Positions 54,968-59,126 of a DNA stretch of 59,126 bases are shown here, in pieces. Every line of letters starts with the position of its first letter. Position 1 is the first letter of the stretch. A model generated the notes under the pieces. That model did not search any database and had not been told where the DNA came from. It was given only the letters and a program-made list of their open reading frames with translations. The DNA is from Aquisphaera insulae. Lineage in GTDB: Bacteria; Planctomycetota; Planctomycetia; Isosphaerales; Isosphaeraceae. The stretch lies in assembly GCF_011064615.1 (NCBI RefSeq), contig NZ_JAALJH010000060.1, positions 1 through 59,126 of the forward strand, in the 5' to 3' direction. A program made the translations under genes and the position numbers.

Positions 54968-55024
54968 GATGAAATTCTTTCGCAACCTGTCTCGGACCCC
55001 CCGCCGGCTGGCAGTACTGAGGAA
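54968..55024. repeat. ~50-bp dispersed repeat, copy 2
   Basis: Second copy of the element at 53481-53537, right after the point where TIGR03032 similarity ends. The segment 54949-55346 (about 400 bp) is otherwise unremarkable and is the presumed 5' region of the next gene. Confidence 0.6.
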
Positions 55025-55346
55025 ATGCCTGCAATCGTCCCTGGTCGCCGCCGACCCGACGCCTCCCGGCGACCGAGGACGAATGCACGGCCGGCGCCGC
55101 CTCGTGGCCTCACTCGGGCGCGAGGTCCGAGCATCGAGCGATGGAGTTCCGTGCCAATGGGCGGTCTTGTCAGAGCTTCCGAGTCTGGTAACCCAGGCCC
55201 GGACAGGCGTCCAACCACGCTGTCGTCGAACTGTCCCCGCGGAAACCCGTGGTCCTCGTGCCAACGACGGCACTCCGGTCGGTAGCGACCCTCGAATCCA
55301 TCGACGCCGGGCTACCCAGGCGGACGAGTCTCCCAGGAAACATCTC

Positions 55347-57107
55347 ATGCTTCGCAACCGGTTCGTTTTCGCTCTCAGCCGCTCCGGCAGAAACCGCCGT
55401 CCGCGCCACGCCCTCGGCGTGGAGACCCTCGATCGCCGAGAATTGCTCAGCGGCTCTCCGATCCCCATCGCCCCGGCCGATCTGTTCGCGGATGTCACCT
55501 CCGACAACGTGCCGGGTCAGCCCGGGTTCAACTACGCCAGCAGCCAAATCGAGCCCTACGTGGCGGTCAACCCGCGCGACGCCAGGAACATCGTGAGCGT
55601 CTGGCAGCAGGACCGTTGGGATAACGGTGGCGCGCGCGGGCTCCAGGGCGGTGTGAGTCTCGACGGCGGCAAGACCTGGACCGCGATCGTCATCCCCGGC
55701 ACCTCGCAGGTCACGGGCGGGAGCGCCCCGCGCGCCACCGACCCGTGGCTGACGTTCTCCCCCGACGGTGCCGTCTACTGCGCCAGCCTGGGGTTCGACC
55801 TGACCACCGGCGGCCCCTCCGTCGCGGTCAGCAAGTCCACGGACGGGGGATTCACCTGGGGTGCCCCGATCATCGTGGGCGCGGACCCGGCCCCGACCGT
55901 CGATGGGGACCTGACGACCTACCTCTTCAACGACAAGGAAACCATCACCGCCGATCCGAACGACTCCCGGTACGTCTACACGACCTGGGTCCAGTTCCTG
56001 GATACCTACGACAGCGACGGCAATTTCCTCTACGAGGATGGGGTGACCCTGATGTCGCGCTCGACCGACGGCGGCGCGACTTGGGAGCCGGCCCGGACGG
56101 TTAACGACCCGCTCCCCAATCCCCAGGCGGGCGAGGTCGCCGCGAACCAGGGGAACCAGATCCTCGTCCGGCCGGACGGCTCCCTTGTCGATCTCTTCGA
56201 GCAGTTGCGTTGGGACCCGGGCCTCCAGTCGTACACGCTCTCGGTCAAGGCCGTCACCTCCACCGACCACGGCGCGACCTGGTCCGCGCCGTACACCGTG
56301 GCCCAGCTCGACCAGGGCTATGCGGACCGATGGACTTACTTTGGGGCCGTGTCCGACCCGGATCACCCGGATTCCCCCGTACGCACCGGCGACATAATTC
56401 CGGGCTACGCGGTCGATCCGAAGAACGGGAACCTCTACGCGGCCTGGCAGGACGCCCCGCACGACGCCGCGGCGACCTCGCCCAGCGTCATCCAGCTGGC
56501 CATGTCCAGCGACGGCGGCAAGACCTGGACGGTACCGGTGCAGGCCAACCCGACGCCCACCAACATCCCGGCGCTCAACCAGCAGGCCTTCAACCCCGCC
56601 CTCGCGGTGAACAACACGGGCACGTTGGCGATTACCTACGACGACTTCCGAAACAACACGACGGCCGCCGGCGTGCCGACCGACGCCTGGGCCATCACAG
56701 TGGATCCGAACCGCCGCGGCGGGCTGTCCAACCCGAAGAACTGGGGAGGCGAGATCCGGTTGACTCCCGACTCGTTCGACATGGAGCAGGCGCCGCAGGC
56801 GGGCGGCTACTTCATCGGCGATTACCAGGGCCTGGCCGCCGTGAACGGCAACAAGTTCATGGCGGTGGTGATCGAGGCGGGCACCGCCGGGGCCGGGACG
56901 TCGAGCGCCTTCGCCGTTCGGTTCAGCCCCGGCGACCACGGCAACAGCCCGGACGGCCGGGGCAACGGCAACCAGGGGTACGGCTCCGCGGCCGGCGAAT
57001 GCGGCGAGATCTACGCCTTCGACTCGGCCCTCTCGCTGCTGGGCACCACCAAGGTGAAGGGCAACAGGGCGGGTACAGCCCACAACGACCTCTTCAACGG
57101 CAGGTAA
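55347..57107 (+). CDS. sialidase-fold (BNR-repeat) exoprotein with LEPR-like anchor
   Basis: A 586-aa exported protein. The N-terminus RHALGVETLDRRELLSG resembles the planctomycete LEPR-type sorting segment. The body is a six-bladed sialidase-like propeller with Asp-box/BNR repeats: SLDGGKTW, STDGGFTW, STDGGATW, STDHGATW and SSDGGKTW. The classical sialidase Arg triad cannot be confirmed by eye. A glycan-binding or glycosidase role is possible. The start at ATG 55347 has AGGAAA upstream and begins a basic-hydrophobic leader. The same frame is open far upstream into the truncated TIGR03032 gene. Confidence 0.8.
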   Translation: MLRNRFVFALSRSGRNRRPRHALGVETLDRRELLSGSPIPIAPADLFADVTSDNVPGQPGFNYASSQIEPYVAVNPRDARNIVSVWQQDRWDNGGARGLQGGVSLDGGKTWTAIVIPGTSQVTGGSAPRATDPWLTFSPDGAVYCASLGFDLTTGGPSVAVSKSTDGGFTWGAPIIVGADPAPTVDGDLTTYLFNDKETITADPNDSRYVYTTWVQFLDTYDSDGNFLYEDGVTLMSRSTDGGATWEPARTVNDPLPNPQAGEVAANQGNQILVRPDGSLVDLFEQLRWDPGLQSYTLSVKAVTSTDHGATWSAPYTVAQLDQGYADRWTYFGAVSDPDHPDSPVRTGDIIPGYAVDPKNGNLYAAWQDAPHDAAATSPSVIQLAMSSDGGKTWTVPVQANPTPTNIPALNQQAFNPALAVNNTGTLAITYDDFRNNTTAAGVPTDAWAITVDPNRRGGLSNPKNWGGEIRLTPDSFDMEQAPQAGGYFIGDYQGLAAVNGNKFMAVVIEAGTAGAGTSSAFAVRFSPGDHGNSPDGRGNGNQGYGSAAGECGEIYAFDSALSLLGTTKVKGNRAGTAHNDLFNGR

Positions 57108-57742
57108 AGCCTCACAGCCCGGTGCGATGGCCGGGCCGGCCTGGATGCAGCAAGCAGCCGGAGACGGCCGCGGCTGTTCCGTGTCGGCACGGCCGGGCCC
57201 GCGGTCGCCTGCGGCATGGCCGCCACGCCGAACGGCGGCGCCAGTTTCGTCGACGAGGACGCGACGTCACGGCCCGCGACGAGGGATCGCTCGGGCATGT
57301 CGCGTCAAGAGGTCGATCTTCCACCAGAGGCGGTGCCACGGTCACTGCGACGGTCCAGGCCGCCCGGGGGCGATACTGCGCCCTCCTTCCCAGGAGTAAC
57401 CACGCGGGCGGGAGTGCCTTCCACCACGCCTTGACTGCTTCGGTCCGGTAAACCGAGGTCGGAACCCCCGGCCGGCTTCGGCCGACCACACCGAAGCAGG
57501 TTACGCCAAGTTGAAGGGAATCGTCTCCGCACGGCCGACTGCGAGTCAAGCAGGGATGAAAAGCCAGCCCACCAGGGAAGGCCGAAGGGGACATAGCGGT
57601 TGGTCCCGAACGCCTGAAGGGTCTGGGCAACGCTCGATTCATCGAAGTGGAGAGTCCAGGAAATACCGCGTCTGAAACCGGGTGCTCGAGAACTCCTCTT
57701 CGAGAGTAAGGGCCGGCGTCCGTTACTGGAAGAGGGGACGGG
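57108..57742. other. intergenic region, possibly structured
   Basis: 635 bp without a credible gene on either strand. From about 57440 to 57730 the sequence has several hairpin-capable stretches (GGCCG-GCTT-CGGCC near 57468; CTCGAG and TTCGAG pairing near 57690) and lacks the codon bias seen in neighbouring genes. It might be an untranslated leader or ncRNA, but I cannot match it to a known class. Confidence 0.3.
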
Positions 57743-58660
57743 ATGAACACGCATAGCGACTCTCGTCTGGCAGAAGCCATCGGCCTGGTGGACCATGCGC
57801 TCGCCAGCTCAAACTCCCATGCGTCGGATTCCAGCGTCGCGGTCTCGGCGCTTCATCGGGCGGTGGACATTTTTCGGAGGCTCGGGGATCGCGGTCGCGA
57901 GACGGACGCGCTGGGGAACCTGGGGCTTGTTCTGTTGACCGCCGGGCGGCCCACGGAGGCGATCATCGTGCTTCGGGCGACGCTTCAGCTCGCCGAGAGC
58001 ACCGGCGATCGGTACGCCCAAAAGATCGTCCTGGAAAGACTGGCGCTGGCTCACCTGAAGCTCGCCGACCCGGCTGGGGCATCCAGGTTCCTGGACGAGG
58101 CGCTGGATTCGGCAAGAACACTCGGCGACCGCGTTCACGAGTCCCGGCTGCGATGGACGCACGCGCTTGCCCTGGCCGAGCTGGGCCGCGCTGACCTCGC
58201 GGTTCAGGCGGCCGAGGAATCGGTCTCCCTTTTGATGGCCCTCGGGCATCCCGAAGCGGCCTGGTACGAGGAGCAGCTCCGGCGCTACCGGGAGGAGGAG
58301 CAAGCCGCCTCGCTCGGGTCCGCCTCGTTCGTGAATGCGCAGGTCCGCTCTCCCCAACCGGCTCCCTCATCCAAATCACGACTCCTGCGGATGGCGATGT
58401 CCGCCACCAAGGCCATGATGGCCTTCGTCGGTTCGGGCATGAAGACGATCCAACCCGAGGTTCGGGCGGTCCGGCTGGCCCTCTGCGGCCTTTGCGAACA
58501 CCACACGGGGCAACGATGCCGCATCTGCGGCTGCTTCACCCGGGCCAAGAGCCTCATGGCCCACGAGCAATGCCCCCTGGGCAAGTGGCCGGTTCATCCG
58601 GCCGAAGCGGCGCCGGATAGCGGTGGGGCTCGCACCCTCACGAGCGTCCCCGCCGGATGA
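57743..58660 (+). CDS. TPR protein with C-terminal cysteine cluster
   Basis: A 305-aa cytoplasmic protein. Residues about 35-190 are four to five TPR-like helical pairs (RAVDIFRRLGDRGRETDALGN is typical). The C-terminus has a compact cluster CGLCEHHTGQRCRICGC...C (about residues 246-280) that looks like a zinc ribbon, similar to small Cys-rich domains found at the ends of phage- and peptide-modification-associated proteins. GAGGGGACGGG precedes ATG 57743. The TPR part suggests a protein-protein adaptor; the partner is unknown. Next to it lies only repeat DNA. Confidence 0.65.
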   Translation: MNTHSDSRLAEAIGLVDHALASSNSHASDSSVAVSALHRAVDIFRRLGDRGRETDALGNLGLVLLTAGRPTEAIIVLRATLQLAESTGDRYAQKIVLERLALAHLKLADPAGASRFLDEALDSARTLGDRVHESRLRWTHALALAELGRADLAVQAAEESVSLLMALGHPEAAWYEEQLRRYREEEQAASLGSASFVNAQVRSPQPAPSSKSRLLRMAMSATKAMMAFVGSGMKTIQPEVRAVRLALCGLCEHHTGQRCRICGCFTRAKSLMAHEQCPLGKWPVHPAEAAPDSGGARTLTSVPAG

Positions 58661-58670
58661 GCCTGGCTCC

Positions 58671-58818
58671 TGTAGGGTGTGTCAAGCGGAGCGCAGACGC
58701 ACCAAATCGGCTCGGCCACGGAATCGGCTCGGCCACGCACGCGGACGCCGTTTCTCCCACTCGGGCCCCAGGACACGGCGATCACGGTGCGTCTGCGCTC
58801 CGCTTGACACACCCTACA
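58671..58818. repeat. MITE-like element with perfect 33-bp inverted repeats
   Basis: 58671-58703 (starting TGTAGGGTGTGTCAAGCGGA) is the exact reverse complement of 58786-58818. The 82-bp interior contains a 16-bp tandem direct repeat, AATCGGCTCGGCCACG at 58705-58720 and 58722-58737. It starts 10 bp after the stop of the TPR gene and could form a long hairpin in its transcript. Confidence 0.8.
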
Positions 58819-58917
58819 AAATCAAGACATCTCCACACAGCGGATGTCGCCACGTCTTGCAACCACACAGGCCATCCGGGTGGCCGTGGTGGAATACCAC
58901 GGGACCGCCCTGGCCCG

Positions 58918-59010
58918 GGAGAGGAGCCTGTCCAACACCACGGCGAGCCCTCCGTGGTGTTCCACCACGGCCACCCAGTGAGGGGAGAGGAGCCTGTCCA
59001 ACACCACGGC
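58918..59010 (+). repeat. 27-bp direct repeat pair
   Basis: 58918-58944 and 58984-59010 are identical (GGAGAGGAGCCTGTCCAACA and the next seven bases), 66 bp apart. GGCCGTGGTGG-type inverted motifs lie between them. Confidence 0.75.
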
Positions 59011-59126
59011 CACTTCCCCATCTGCGTTCATCTGTGTTCATCTGTGGCTCAATTCCTCCCCCCCGTCCCCATCCGTGGTATCCGTGCCATCCGTGGTCGT
59101 TCTATTTCGCTTAGAGACTATCCGGA

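Larger units (their letters stand above)
58661..59126. other. repeat-rich intergenic end of the window
   Basis: 466 bp with no gene. It holds the 33-bp inverted repeat, two 27-bp direct repeats and low-complexity TCATCTGTGTTCATCTGTGG and CCATCCGTGG motifs. Confidence 0.6.

Noticed and set aside
53973..57107. A genuine 1044-residue fusion protein
   Set aside because: The middle ~130 residues look like translated upstream DNA, and a good ribosome-binding site and leader sequence mark an independent start at 55347.
57112..57796. Possible minus-strand gene or group II intron remnant
   Set aside because: No reverse-transcriptase motifs and no recognisable intron domain V; the product lacks a protein-like composition.

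Overview
The window looks like chromosomal DNA of a Planctomycetota bacterium, most likely an Isosphaeraceae-type lineage. This is inferred from the gene families, not from a marker gene. The signs are very high GC, two pairs of a planctomycete cytochrome-C/DUF1549/DUF1553 protein with a DUF1501 protein, a DUF1559 prepilin-like protein, exported proteins with an LEPR-type N-terminal anchor, and ECF sigma factors coupled to an anti-sigma factor or a WD40/TPR protein kinase. I saw no rRNA, tRNA or CRISPR array.

Layout. 1-5403: a promoter region with a TATTTGACG direct repeat, then a forward PSD1-type cytochrome/DUF1501 pair separated by a fold-back element. 5444-10888: housekeeping and accessory genes (APH-like phosphotransferase, Mug-type DNA glycosylase, SnoaL-like protein, CnoX-like thioredoxin/TPR protein, GAF-PP2C phosphatase, ribulose-phosphate epimerase). 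10943-23446: one reverse-strand gene for a 4167-residue RHS/YD-repeat surface protein. 23933-29770: small secreted paralogues, a decayed gene fragment, a DUF1559 protein and two AhpD/CMD-type proteins. 30000-37247: DUF4058, ATP-grasp and NlpC/P60 proteins and a second, reverse PSD1/DUF1501 pair. 37529-40074: a compact operon of an OLD-like AAA ATPase, a TOPRIM-like partner and a DUF1963-like protein. 40256-41362: a YbdK-type ligase. 41377-44756: a reverse operon of ECF sigma factor, zinc-finger anti-sigma factor and an HtrA/DegS-like PDZ protein that has lost two catalytic residues. 45094-47485: a GNAT protein and a complete ISL3 insertion sequence. 47659-53372: an ECF sigma factor overlapping a 1690-residue Ser/Thr kinase. 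53973-57107: a truncated TIGR03032 gene running in frame into a sialidase-fold exoprotein. 57743-58660: a TPR/cysteine-rich protein. The right end is rich in repeats.

Most notable is the giant protein. It contains an animal-type haem peroxidase whose segments are in circularly permuted order: the proximal-His half precedes the distal-His half. The module sits inside a carboxypeptidase-regulatory-like domain, and a delta-60 repeat array sits inside a LamG-like domain. Both inserts are flanked by roughly 9-11 bp near-identical junctions. All catalytic haem-peroxidase residues I can recognise are kept. Its C-terminal ~410 codons lie in clearly lower-GC DNA, as expected for an exchanged RHS tip, and no immunity gene follows.

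Functionally the window mixes extracellular proteins with the signalling modules that could control them. Specific regulatory links are inference.
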